Source: Cryptomeria japonica (lineage: Eukaryota > Streptophyta > Pinopsida > Cupressales > Cupressaceae). Taken from it: a DNA stretch of 64,000 nt. Positions within the stretch are counted from its first letter, which is position 1. Every line of letters starts with the position of its first letter. The translations under genes and the position numbers were made by a program. The DNA lies in the NCBI RefSeq assembly GCF_030272615.1, contig NC_081405.1:474702008-474766007 (forward strand). Reading direction: 5' to 3'. Shown piece by piece: positions 22,960-35,138 of the stretch. The notes beneath the pieces are model-generated. The model saw nothing but the letters and a program-made list of their open reading frames with translations, did not search any database and had not been told where the DNA came from.

Positions 22960-24610
22960 CCTTGCATGGCCTTGACTCATGCTCAAAAGCAAGAAATTGC
23001 CATTGAGTTACCTCACCCTAACTTCTATGTTGATGATGATGCCTAAGTACAAGAAGAATATGTTAACCAACTCGAACATTATCCATGCTTGAAGTCCTTT
23101 GTGGATGATCCCTACAAATAGGAAATGATAGATAAAATCATCAAAATGGCTCCTATCACTTTCTTAACCAATCTTATCAACCAAGGAGCCCGATTACCTA
23201 TTGATTTTGATTGGTCCATCCTTGAAACTCCTTTGGAAGGAAATTTCTCTAATAAACCTCTCCTCAACACTATTATCAATCCACAAATTTCCACCCCTGT
23301 ACCTACTAGCACTTCCAATCCCCCTATTTCTCAACCACCTAGGTCATTCGCATCCCTTCAAAAAATTTCCAACTACATTAATGCTAGCTTGCCACACATC
23401 AATGCCATTGGAGCTTTGTGCTCTCTGATCACTTCCCAAATTTTTCTCTTCCTATCAATACATTGGTGGTGGTATACCAACTGTGTCCACACATATCCTA
23501 GTATTTAGCTCATGTCAACACATACCAAATGTTCAAAATCAACCACCTGACCTCATGAAGGAATTTTGGGACATGAAGGATCTCATAAAGTATCTAAAGG
23601 ATGGGACTTGCAAAAAATCATATACCTTTGAGGAAATTTGTCCTCATCCTTATGTTCCCTCCATCTCAGTGGCTCCATACCCTCTTGGTTTCTAAATGCC
23701 TAAGTTTGACAAGTACAAAGGCAAAAGTGACCCTATGGAACATGTGAGAGAATTCTACATTTCCTGTTAGGAAGTTTCCTACAGTGATGTCTACTTGTGA
23801 ATACTTTTCCCTAAGAGTGTTAGTGGACCATTGGGTTGCATTATGAGTAAAACATTGAGAATTATGCTTCTATGATAGAACTATGCAACACAAAGTAGAG
23901 GACTGGAGAGACCTTCACCAACTTCTTGCAAATGTGGCAACATCTTATTAGTAAATTCCCATGGGACATACCTTAACCCTATCAAATTGAGTTATTTCAA
24001 TACAAACCTTGTCCCTAAAATGTCTCATCCTTTGAGAAAGTCACTAAGAAAGGCCTAGCATTAGAGCGAGTCTTCCTAAAGTAGGGTGTCATAAAGCCTA
24101 ATAAAAAATATTCCTAAGGGTCTTCCTTGTCTAATGACAAGCCTAGGTGTTGGTCTAAGAATAAGAATGTTGTCAATTATGAAGTCATTGATGCTAAACA
24201 TTTCCAGACTGTGACCATCCCATCCAAGCCTACCACCACCAATAATCAATCCAACAACCAATTCGATTCATAGAACCAATCCAAACCCTACAACACCATT
24301 TCTATTCTAGGCTGATCATCCCATCCTACCAGTCAGCCTCAACGTGAATATACTCCACTTGTTGAAATCATTGAGGTTGTCTTCTAGAAGCTTGTCAAGG
24401 ATGGTGTCATTGTCTTTCCCATGACCCAACCATATGACTCTAATCAACCAAAACCATGATGGTATAATGAGAATGAATATTGTGAATACCATCATCTCTA
24501 GGGCCATGATACACGAAAGTGTATGAAACTAAAGAACTAAATTCAACACCTTATCAATAAAGATGACATTGAGGCTGTGTAATGCCTCAATAAGGAACCC
24601 CAAAGGACAA
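22960..24610 (+). pseudogene. Gypsy gag remnant
   Basis: Plus-strand pieces in order: a leader with MIDKIIKMAPITFLTNLINQ; FWDMKDLIKYLKDGTCKKSY and CPHPYVPSISVAPYP; then the gypsy gag core MPKFDKYKGKSDPMEHVREF followed by SYSDVYL (about 23697-23800); then, near 24478, YCEYHHL*GHDTRKCMKLKN, the Cys-x2-His...Gly-His-x4-Cys knuckle typical of plant gypsy gag, and IQHLINKDDIEAV. Gag forms the virus-like particle. Stops and frameshifts are frequent, so this is an old copy. No pol follows. Confidence 0.75.
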
Positions 24611-26119
24611 TCCATCTAACTAGCTAACCTTAAGAAGGAAAAGATTCTTTTTTTCTAAAGAGATACAATAACTCATTAAACTTTAATAATGATCAACATG
24701 GTATTTAACATAAGAATAACTTATCTAAGCACAAGCAGAAATAACTTATAACAATAACATCTATGTCCTCTAAGGTCCCCTAATGTTGCTACAAGGAAAC
24801 ACTAACACTTACCAAGGCATAAGAAGAAAATATAAACTAACCATTGCATAACATAATGCCTAAACATAAATAGATGAATCTTAACATAGAAATGATATCA
24901 TATAAGAACTAAATAGCATGATTACCCTAGAAACTAGGCTCATTCTAAATCCCAAATCCAAATATTCCTGATATTACTTTCCACAATATCATATAACCAT
25001 AGAAATTAAACTTAGATAAATGAAACTATGCTCATGAAATATCATTTTATGTATTACAAATAAGATATGCTCACTAAGAACCTAATCATTCATAAGGGAT
25101 GGATGGTACCAACACCATACTATCTAAACTCAAAACAACCACATAGTTAACATAATTACATCAAATTTACATTAAATATTACTCTAAAAAAAAGTGTTCA
25201 TATAACATAATGAATATAGATAGAAATATATTCTAGATACATGAATGAAACATTACATAAGAGAATACATCTTGCATACTAATTCCAAAGCACTTGTAAT
25301 TGAAGAAGACATAGTCCATCCATGAAGCTCACAAACATACCACCAAAATTCCCCATGGAAGAAATCATCAACCACTCAACCATGTGGAACCCAAAGGGCC
25401 ACCCCCCATACTCTAGAGAATGACACCAGAGAATGACATAAGGCCCCACACACTAGACATACCACAAAGGCTGACACTAACACAACCATGGAAATTTAAT
25501 CAACACACATATGTTTCAATTACAAGGACTAGAAAAATACATGACATTGACTATCAGAGGCTACTACACATCACCACATAGGATAGGGTACCAAGTTACA
25601 ACAAGGGAAGTCTGTCATCACATGGCATCAACATGAGTGTTCTTGGTAGTCTAACCCTCTCCAAACTCCATACCTCGACACTCATTTGAATACACATGTG
25701 GAACTGAACAATCCTTCCATGGAGGCAAGGAAGTCAATCTACCATATAGGCATTCCCAATCTCATTCTGAGTCAAGATAAAGCACAATTACTCGTATAGC
25801 CATCCACAAGACCACATAACCAAAATGGAGATTAAACCAAAGGTAAAGCAATCAAGACAAGGATTAAAACCAAGACATGGACTAGGGTTAGGCATGGTAG
25901 GGGTTAGGTGTGGTAGGTATTTAGTGTCACCTCTGATCAAATACCATGAAGAAAGGAGGCACACTCAAACTTGTGGGACTAGTGGAGTCAGTGCCTAATA
26001 CCTACACTCCTACACAATGTCATCCAGGAACAATATCATCCCTTACACACTCACAGACAGTAAAACAACATAACTATAGATATAAAATATTTAAACAACC
26101 ATCATCCATATCCAATAAG
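24611..26119. other. Unassigned AT-rich interval after the gypsy gag
   Basis: No coding similarity. The short string cctctgatcaaatacca at about 25934 is only loosely like a primer-binding site and is not called. Confidence 0.4.
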
Positions 26120-27430
26120 TGTTGGAAACAATGCAACAGACTGAGAGGGGGGATAAATCAGTTTGCACAAAAATTTACACAATTGAAACTTAAATCCATA
26201 TATTATAAAACAATTAAAGCACAAATTAACACAACATCAAAATCACACATAACACCAAGATTTTTGATGTGGAAAACCCAGTTAAGGGAAAAACCACGGT
26301 GGGAACCTACCCACAATGAGATAATAACCTATTAGGAGTAAGCAAAATATTACAATAGGGAATGCACATGCATTCAAGCACACTGCTCAAATACAATAAG
26401 GGTTACAACCTTGAGAAAGACTCACTATCTTACAAAGATTCAGACAACAATCCAGATTACATGAATTGAGAAAATAGCATCTCCTAATGGCTAATTATAG
26501 TTCTGGTTAAGCACATATACTCAAACTATGCTCTTACACTTCTGCAAACTCTTTTTCAAATCTTTTCTCTTCTCTTATGCTAGTAAGTGATCAATACAAT
26601 ATTTGCACATGCAGATGCCTCTCACAAATGAATATTACATGAATATATACAAATCATCAACCTATATTTCAAGGTCGGCTAAACCCTCAACACAAATTAC
26701 AAAATAGTAACCTCACACGCTACAACAACATATGCAGACCAAAAAATATTGGCTAAGACATAGTCTGGACCCAAATCATCACCACAATTATGAAACACCT
26801 CCAAGAATTATGCCTCAATCATCTGCAATGCGCTACAACTCCATAAATATTGCATAAAACAAAGATCACCATTGGATCAAGAAAATGATCAATAACACGC
26901 ACAACGATCAATACAAACCAACAACATGGATAAGATACAATCTAGATACATTCATAAGAAGTGTGAATTGCACTGCAATAACCGCAACAACTCGGATTAC
27001 TAGATTCATCAACATCTCTTTACCAGAGCTCAAGAACACCAACACAATTAACTGTCAACTTGAAAGATTCACTTGTGGAATTCCAAATCATGAACCACTA
27101 GAATTGAGGACACACTTGAACGTCCCAAATACTCTTCCAAATTAGCAAACCAAGATATTGCAATTCCGGAGAAATGTGGAGCACAAACTAGAACATCGAA
27201 TAACACAAACACTGAATAATAAACTTCAATACCGGACCTCATAGGTTAATCGAATCATCATACAAACCACTGAAACTTATACTGAATCAAATAGAGATAA
27301 GCATATCTAAACCCATTAAACCACAACAAGTCAATTGTAACACATTGACCAAAACAACTCATTTAATCTAACAAAAACATTGGAACACAAAAGAATATGT
27401 TGACATCAATGAAAAAGCATTGTTCCAACA
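26120..27430 (-). repeat. Probable solo copia LTR (1,311 bp)
   Basis: Begins tgttggaaacaatg and ends cattgttccaaca, near-perfect inverted termini. It contains gagaggggggataaatcag at its left rim and gggaaaaaccacggtgggaa (about 26287-26306). Neither a primer-binding site (left) nor a polypurine tract (right) adjoins it, so it looks like a solo LTR left by recombination. I found no clear 5-bp duplication (ataag against aacat), which lowers confidence in the solo interpretation but not in the LTR call. Confidence 0.72.
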
Positions 27431-27739
27431 AACATCTCAACAATGTCAAACAATAAGACTGTTAGAATTAGGGTTAGCACAAGATATAATATCATAAGTA
27501 GTAAACATAAACCATATCACCTAAGAAATGCATTATCACCAAGTCTATCAAATACTAAACCCTAACATCATCTAGTAGCCGTAAATATAGAATCATCATC
27601 ATAAATACCATATTGAATCTATTGGAATTTGGCATAACTGATACATATGAGGTGATGTAGTTGAAGATGGATGACTGTACTGGTAAAGGATAGAAGTCTA
27701 TTTGTGATGAAGAGATTGAGATTCTATTATTAGATGACT
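27431..27739. other. Unassigned interval between solo LTR and LTR of element I
   Basis: No gene or repeat recognised. Confidence 0.4.
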
Positions 27740-29071
27740 TGATCAATTATTTGTGTTTTCATTGATGACAACTAATGTCAAATGATGTTCTTGATGTTTT
27801 GTTTTGTCATCTAAGTGACTTGGTTTATTGATAGACAGGGTTTATCGACAGTTACCGACAAAGAACTAAAGTCTGTGAAATAGGACTTTAATTGGTAAAG
27901 AAAAGATGTTTTGGTTGGATTGGATGATCGACAATGATTGATGATTTTCAGTTTAGATGGAGAACTTGTATCATGGAAGGTGTATTTGACCGGAACCAGA
28001 ACTTGTGATGATTGTCGGAAGGCATGTTTCAAATTTCTGATGAAGTTTTGCTAAGGTTTTAGTAGGGTTTAAGACTGATGAAGAAATCATCAAACCAGTA
28101 ATGATTTCTGTTATGACGGTGATTTACAACGAGTCTACATGAGGTTGGTAACATGACACAACCCATGTGAATTATTTAATTGTTGTTTTGGCATGATTCA
28201 AGGAAGAATTTCTTGGGAATCAACGAAACGCTTAGTAGAGTGTTTTGAGGGTTTGACTTTGGTACAGACTGAATTTTTGTGATGGGTTATGATCAACCAA
28301 TGGTTGATATTGCATTGTAATTTATGGTAATGATTTGTATATTGATCTTTTATGATCTCTTATAATTTGAATTGTAAATTCATGATGAAATTAGGGTTTA
28401 GTGGCTGACCTAGTTGAGATGGCTATTTAGGATGACACAGTTGATGTTTATGATGTTGATGGTCTTAGAGAATGTGTTGAGGCATCCAAGTAAAATGTAA
28501 GATCTTCTTGAGAGTTGCAGAGTGTTGAGTATAACTGGATTTGATCAAGAAAAGAAGAGAAGTGCAAGTAACAGATCATTCTTTCACAGTTGTTCCCTAA
28601 TAGTTGCAACTGGTTAAATCCCTTAACCGAGTAGGTCCTAATAGGCCTTAAACATTTAAGTCGCCTAATAGGGCAGCTCAAAAAAGAGTGTTAAATCCTC
28701 TCATGAGGTTGATCCTAAGAGATCATCAATCTCCTAACCAAGCTGCTATGCAAATCCCTTAACCGGGTGACTCCAAACAGGGTCTTCTCCTAACAGGGCA
28801 TATTGTAAGCTCCTAACAGGGCGTACTTCAAAAAAGTACAAATATTTGTGCATGCCAACTCTCATCGTGGTTTTTCCTTATTTGGGTTTCCACATCAAAA
28901 ACTTATGGTGTTCATGCATGGAATGTTTTTCATGTGATGTTTTTGTTTACGTTTCATTTCATGCATTATTTCTGAGACACTAGTTATGATGTTTTATCAG
29001 AAGTTTAACAGAGGTTACCGGTACTAATAAGAATTGGTAGAGGAAGTATTTGATTTGATTGATGGGGTTAA
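27740..29071 (+). repeat. 5' LTR of copia element I, left part
   Basis: Starts near tgatcaattatttgtgtttt and reaches the shared hairpin-rich region (28610-28830) and the core catcgtggtttttccttatt (28863-28882). It is cut at 29071 by element E. The right part resumes at 60475 and ends near 60725 at a primer-binding site, so the full LTR would be about 1.58 kb. The left boundary is estimated by analogy with the start of other LTRs (cattgatga about 30 bases in). Confidence 0.7.
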
Positions 29072-30264
29072 TGTTGGCATTTTCGATAATGATGTTGTGA
29101 TTTTCATTGATGGACACACACTTGATTTGAGATCACTTTGTGTATGTATAAGTTATGCTCAACCGGTATGTGTTCTAAACCAGTATTATGTATTATAGTC
29201 TTTAGACTATCGGTGTTTTGTAGAAAGTGTTTACCAATCTCAAGCGGTATGAAGACCTCAAGTGGTTCAAGAATCTCAAGCGGTATGAAGGAACTAAAGG
29301 GGCAGTTTTCATTTTACCAGTCTTCATTTTTGACAACCGGTAATTGGTTTAATGTTTGAACTAGTATTCGGTAAAGTTGTATGAATCGATAATACTCTAT
29401 GATGAGTTACCAACTAGTATTTTTGTGATGAGTTACCATCCACCGACACTTTGACGGTGATTCTGTGTCGTGTTACCAAATGTGTCTAGATGCACTGAAC
29501 CTAGGAACTTGCAATGTAATCCTATTGGACCGACATGAAATCAAATTCCTTTATAAGGACATCATGTCTAGGGTTTTAGGAGAGGTAGCTGTTAGGGTTT
29601 TTGTGTGGTCGATGAGTTTTTGTATGTGTGATCTTAGAAGAGTAGATCGAGTCTGTGTGTTGTAATAGAGTGTGGATTTACTGAAGATTGAAGTAATGCT
29701 GAAATGCATTAGTAATGAGCTATCATGGATCTAACCAAGCAGATTGTGCTATTTGCTAGATCATTCACTTGTTGATTACTCACATCTTTGACAAGTCTGA
29801 AACCCTTAACCGGGTAGGCCCAGGAAAGCCTTTGCAAATCCTCTAACAAGGTGGTTCACAAATGTGGATCTGAAATCCTCTCACAAGGTAGTCTTTAATC
29901 AAACTTATCTCCTAACAAAGATTGAGATTCCTAACAAGATCTGTTCTGGTGAAGAACATTGTATGACCTTAACCGGTCTGACCTTAACCGGTCTGACCTT
30001 AACCGGTCTAGTTACTATTCTACATATAGTTACTTGTGAGTTTCATCTCACCATGGTTTTTCCCATTTGGGTTTCCACGTCAAAATCTCTTGTGTTATGG
30101 TGATTGTTCTTTTGTGGGTGAATGCCTTATTTGCTATTTGGTTTGCATTTGTATTAACTAGTTTGTTAGTAAAACTGTTATACCGGTTTACTGCTAAATT
30201 GTTTAAGTGTTTAAGTTCAATATTTATTTGTATACTAATTCACCCCCCCTCTTATTATTCATCA
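29072..30264 (+). repeat. 5' LTR of element E (1,193 bp)
   Basis: TGTTGGCATT start, C tract caccccccctctta (30241-30254), ATCA end. It holds a short-hairpin region (29800-30010) and the core ctcaccatggtttttcccat (30048-30067). An exact 15-bp tandem triplet (unit tgaccttaaccggtc) lies at 29964-30008. The 3' LTR has one copy. Confidence 0.92.
29964..30008 (+). repeat. 3 x 15-bp tandem repeat in LTR E
   Basis: Three identical units tgaccttaaccggtc, each holding the palindrome accggt. Only one unit is present in the 3' LTR at about 60198, so the triplet arose after, or was lost since, the insertion. Confidence 0.9.
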
Positions 30265-30266
30265 AT

Positions 30267-30278
30267 CGGTATCAGAGC
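30267..30278 (+). other. Primer-binding site of element E
   Basis: cggtatcagagc, one mismatch from the initiator-Met tRNA complement, two bases after the LTR end. Confidence 0.88.
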
Positions 30279-30314
30279 CATCCTTTCTATAAGTCTAACC
30301 ACTTGGAAGGAGAT

Positions 30315-31595
30315 ATGGGGGAATGCACTATGAGGGAACTTACTCATTGTCTCACTCAGACTAAGAAATCCTTTGATGAACTCAAAGTCAAATATAAAGC
30401 TTCTCTAGCAAAGAGAAGAGAGCATGCTGAGGAACTGATGGAACTAACTGAAAACAGTTCCTCTGATGAAGCGGACATGGAAGCCCTAGTTGAAGAAGTT
30501 GAAAAATTGAATGAGTCTAATGCCAACCTAAGAAGGGAACTTGAAGGACTGACTATCAGGATGTGTCAAGAGCTTGAGAACTAGAGAAAAGATGAAGATT
30601 TGGTAAAAAGAAAAGATCATGAGATCTCCATGCTGAAGCAAGAAATCAGTGCACTTATCGCTCATCTCCAAGAGAGTAAAGTGGAAAAACAAGAAATGCT
30701 AGGTGAACTAAACATGGCTATTTTTGAGAATGCAACCTTGAAGGAATCCAATGCTACTATTTCCAAAGAACTCACTGAGTCAAAGGAAATACTTGCCAAC
30801 TTCAATAAGAGCACTATTAAGCTAGAACACAAGCTTGAATCAGCAAAATCGGTGAAGAATACCACTAGACTTGGTTTTTTTGGTTATGAGGAAGGTGAGA
30901 CCTTTGGAATAAAAGATGGAGCATCAAAGAAGCAACCGACACCAAAGGATAAAGGTAAGCAAAAGTTGAAACCTGTTTGCTTTAATTGTCTCAAGGAAGG
31001 ACATACTGCTAATGTATGTAGAAGTAAGGCTTACAATAATTTTCCCTACTTTCTAAATAATAAGCCTAGATCCAATAGATTCAATGGAAATTGCTATGCG
31101 TGTAACAAGTTTGGGTATAGATAATTTGAATGCAGGTCTATCATGCACAACACTGGAAGGTATCCTCAAAGGAGTCAAGGAGTTTTTCCTGAACCCTCTG
31201 GGAACCAGAATCCAAACCGGTTTAATGCCTATAATCATTAGTCAGGTAGCGGTGGCTATCAAGTGGCAACCGGATAGAGGGTAACCTGTTTGATCTGTCA
31301 TGGTACTGGTCACACTGCTGCAACATGTAGAAGGAAGAATGGAAACATGAATAATGGACCTTGGAGAGCACTCGAAATGGTTTGCCATCATTGCAACAAA
31401 TCAGGTCACACAACAAAATTTTGTAGAACAAGAAAGAATATATCAGGTGATATACCAGTCACTCTAGAAGGAAAGATTGATGTTGAAACTATTTAAGTGG
31501 ATATTAAGAAAACCTGGAAAAAGAAGCTAGAAGAAGTGACTCAAGAAGAACCGGTTTCTGCACCTAGTGTGGAAATCTTTGAACCAACTAACTAA
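30315..31595 (+). pseudogene. ORF1 of element E: coiled-coil, four-zinc-knuckle gag-like protein
   Basis: A single frame of 427 codons from ATG 30315 to TAA 31593-31595, the same length as in element H. Residues 1-190 are heptad-like and charged (coiled coil). Four CCHC-type sites follow: CFNCLKEGHTANVC, CYACNKFGYRxFEC (His replaced by Tyr here, intact in H), CLICHGTGHTAATC and CHHCNKSGHTTKFC. Multiple knuckles after a coiled coil suggest an RNA-binding, gag-like packaging protein. Internal stops include TAG at codon 90 (30582, shared with H), TAA at 31122, and TAG where H has Gln (NH*SG) or Trp (TG*R). Inactive as it stands. Function is inferred from the knuckles only. Confidence 0.8.
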
Positions 31596-32036
31596 GCTAC
31601 ATAAAAGCTTAGGGGGAAACAAAAAGGTGAAATGTTTCAAACCCTTGGTTTACACTGGTAAAAGACATTAACCAGTATATGATACCTATCAATTGGTAGA
31701 AGAATGGAAATGGTAAAAGACAAATTAGGGTTTACGCCCTAATGGTGGAGAATTTATTATGGTGGGTGAAGAACTGGTTTAAAAGGGATTTTCAAGTCAT
31801 TTTCACTTATCAATTTGCGAGTGAAGAAGTTTTCAAGTGCAGAGCGACAAAAGGCATTTTATCTTGCGATTCAAAGAGATTTCAAAACTTTGAAGAAGAA
31901 TCAGAAGATAACATCAATTGGTCAAGTGTAGAACTCAAAGCGGTAATCCAGCAACTGAAGTAGTGTGTGGCGAAGCAAAATTTGCAAGCCCTAAATCTCG
32001 ACTTGCAAAGGTATTTTTTGATTTTCTTTGTTTATC
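31596..32036. other. ORF1-ORF2 spacer of element E
   Basis: About 440 bases, with a matching spacer of 443 in H. No shared coding sense was recognised. It could hold an initiation or splice signal for ORF2, but none is evident. Confidence 0.45.
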
Positions 32037-35000
32037 ATGGCTTCTGCATTGCACTCTAGTTCTAGTGCACCCGTTGATTCAGTAGATTTCATCCAATGGA
32101 AGGCAAAATATAATGCCCTATCCCAAATACTCATTGGTGTTATTGTTGAGGAAGGTATTTCAAATTATATTGACTATAAAATTGAAGACCTAGGATCTCT
32201 AGTGATCCATTCTCAGTTGAGCTTATTCTACGGGAAGGACAAGAAGATCAAACTGGAATACAACATCTTGGAAAAGAAGAAGCTTCACAATGCGGTCTAT
32301 TTCCTTGAAGTATTTACAGATGATCACATTTGAATCATTCTAAGCAGAGTGAATGGTGACAAAATGTATAAGGGCGGACACATGACATCACATCAGAAGT
32401 GATTCATGCCATCACCAATTTCTGTAACGTTGGAGATGTACCAGCCCTAAGGAAGGTCATCAAGACTGAAATGACCAAGCTCACCAGTTCTATGAGCGAC
32501 CAACGGGGAATGATCATTAATACCATCAAGGACAATCTGGTCAAATATGCGTGCATAGTGATAGGTTACCGAACATTCCATGCTAGCATAATTAACTTTG
32601 TCTCTGCTGCAGCAGTAAATGCCGCCTATAGGATGATCATGGAAGATGCCTCGTTTGATTTATGCACCTGTATGCAAAGGTAACTTCTGGTGAATCTGAA
32701 GTCAATCAAACAAGACAATGCCTTGAAATTTAAATTTGGACAACTATTAGATAAATTGTTCTTCTACTTCCAAGGCAATTTCCTAGGAGTCGATTATATT
32801 CAGTGGTCTGTTGACCAACCAGTTACCAAGCAAATCAGAGAAAGTCTTCAAGTGGTTGGAACCAGTTATCCTGAAGTCTTGAACAAATCCTTTGATGAGT
32901 TCAGATGCAAGATGAGCTAAAGGGTGAGAATATATGGTGATATTGTCAAGAAGTATGAAGAGGACATCTGCTTCACCATCAGAGTAGATGAGTGTATAAT
33001 GGAGGTGGTTAAGCCTAGAAAAGAAAAGGTGGAACCTATGGGATATGAGGTAATGTATGATATGCTAGACGAGTATGCTTCTACCCTACTTGCCTCACCG
33101 CTTGATCCTAAGAAGAAGAGAACCAACACCTATCTGGAAAGGGTTACACCAGTTGAAGAGCCTTCAGTAAAGAAGGGAAAGGTAGTGCCATCTGTATTGA
33201 CACTGGTTACTTCAGCAAGTCCTAAAGTGACCAAGTGGTCACCGGCGAAGAAGAAACTAAAAGTTGCCCCCACCAAGGTATTTGAGAGGAAGTGGAAGAC
33301 AAAAGGCCACACATCAGACTCAGAGGACACAACATCTGAAGAACAACCTAAAAAGACTAGGCAAATGAGGAAGAAGACAAAGACAACCAACAATGAACTG
33401 ACATCATCAACACTGGTAAATATTGATATTTCCTCTTACAAACCTTTGACACATTGTCAAAGAACTATCAAGAATATTAGGAGAAAAGTGCTGAGTGATT
33501 TAATAGATCATTTTGATGATTTTAATGATAATGAAAAGGAGGAAGTTGAACATGAAGTTATTCAATATTTATGTATTAATGACTGGTCGCCATCAAAAAT
33601 TAAACCTGTGACATTGGATACTTTATATAATTCTTTGGATAACAAATGGCACATTGCCATAGAAAAGGAACAGGAAATAAGAGAGGAAATATTTTCTCAA
33701 TATTTTCCTGATGTGTCTAATTCAGAACTTTATGAAGTTATGGAAAAATATAAAGGACTCTTCTTCATGAGAAGAAGGAGACTCTTCTTGCTAGAAGGGA
33801 AAGTCCCTGAAGTGGTAAAAGATACCCACTCTCATGCCAAAGCAGCTCTAAGGTTGCATCAAGTGTCCAAAGCCAACAAGAAGGCTAAACAAGAACCAAA
33901 AATTGAAAAACCGGATGAGGTGTATGATAGTGCAGAAGAACCAGTCACTGAACAAATGGACCCAATTGACGTTGATGCTTTGGATGGTGAAAATGTCACC
34001 CTAGTACAACAAAGGACAAGGTGGACAAAGAGAAAGTGGACAAGGAGAAACATGACAAAGAGTGAGTGGAGAATGAGAAAAAGAAGCAAGAGGAGGAAAA
34101 GAGAAAACATGAAGAGAAGAGGAAACAAACAGAAGAGGAGAAAAAGAGAAAAGAGGAAGAGGAGAAGAGAAAAGAAGAGGAGAAGAGGAAGTAGGAAGAG
34201 GAGAAGAAGAAACATGAAGAGGAGACGAAGAAGAAGGAAGAAGAAAAGAAATAGGAAGAGGAGAAGAGAAAAGAAGAGGAGATGAGGAAGCAGAAAGAGG
34301 AGAAGAAGAAACAAGAAGAGGAGAAGAAAAAGAAGGAAGAGGAGAAGAAAGAAGAAGAGAAGCGAAAAGAAAAAGAAAGGAAGAAGGAAGAAGATAAAAG
34401 AAAGAAAGAAGCAGAGGAGCAAAAGAAGGCAGAGGAAGAAAAGCAAAAAGCCAAGGACAAGGAGTAAGCGGCAAAGAGCATACAAGTGGAGACCCCAAAG
34501 ACAACCAGTAGTCAAGGTAAACCGGCTGATATTACCAGTCCCATTGACCTCCAATCTGCAAATGAAATGGAGCTGCTGCAAAGCATTAAGCTTGTCGAAG
34601 AGCGACTAGAAGTGCTAAGGAGGAAAAAGGAGGAATGTGTTATTCAAGCTGCAGTGGAAACTCTTATGAGTTTGATTCCTAGTACCAATCTCCCAAGTAC
34701 CGATTCCTCTCTGGCCCAACTGAAACTCTTATGCATAGTTGTAGAGGACTAGGTGCAATGCCTAGAAGATGTCACTGAAGCCAATGCTCAAAAGAAGCAT
34801 CAAAAGGCACTGAACATCGCCTTAGTGAAAAAGTTAAATGAGCTTCGGTCTGAACTTCAGAAGGCACAGAAGGATATAAGAGATGCGATGGATGAGGGGA
34901 ATCTACTGCTCAGTAAGATATGCCAACCCCATCTATTTTGTGATGATGTGCTTGCACAGAAGGAGAAGCTACAATCTGACCTGCAAGCATACATAAGCAC

Positions 35001-35138
35001 CTTCAAGACACCCTATGATTCCTTCACCACATATGGGAAAACCGCTCATCGATTTCAACTCTAGACTACAAGAATAGAGTTAGAGATCAGCAACCGGACA
35101 CAAGATTTGTAGGAACTTCAACTGGTTCTACTACCAAG
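32037..35138 (+). pseudogene. ORF2 of element E, part 1 (unknown protein with Lys/Glu-rich tract)
   Basis: Starts MASALHSSSSAPVDSVDFIQ at 32037. The N-terminal third (FIQWKAKYNALSQ, EDLGSLVIHSQLSL, KKLHNA) is well matched in H. The middle has basic linkers with SP and KK motifs and the block DISSYKPLTHCQRTIKNIRR, almost identical in H (DISSYKPLTHCQRTIKNIRR). Next comes a helical region (KWHIAIEKEQEIREE, ELYEVMEKYKGLFFMRRRR), then a roughly 460-bp purine tract encoding Lys/Glu/Arg repeats (34010-34470), then a leucine-rich C-terminal coil. Frameshifts lie near 32350 and in the purine tract. The frame is cut at 35138 by element F and resumes at 51293. I do not recognise the family. No polymerase or protease motif is visible. 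Confidence 0.7.
34010..34470 (+). repeat. Polypurine (GAA/GAG/AAG) low-complexity tract in ORF2 of E
   Basis: Nearly uninterrupted purines built from gaggagaagaag-type words. Element H has the equivalent pyrimidine-rich tract on the plus strand at 54215-54480, shorter and with a different unit order, so the tract changes length by slippage. Confidence 0.85.

Noticed and set aside
25930-25955. cctctgatcaaatacca as a primer-binding site of a further element
   Set aside because: Too many mismatches and an inserted segment relative to gctctgatacca, and no LTR edge next to it.
25946-27145. Plus-strand frames of 86-129 codons at and inside the solo LTR
   Set aside because: They span the LTR edge and conserved LTR core, so they are chance frames in AT-rich DNA.
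29800-30260. tRNA-like or other structured RNA gene in the hairpin-rich LTR region
   Set aside because: No A/B box order or cloverleaf, and the sequence is part of a duplicated LTR.
33859-34581. Long minus-strand frames of 160-240 codons rich in Ser, Phe and Leu, looking like membrane proteins
   Set aside because: They are antisense shadows of the Lys/Glu-rich purine tract of ORF2. The same happens at 54138-54556 on the plus strand opposite H.
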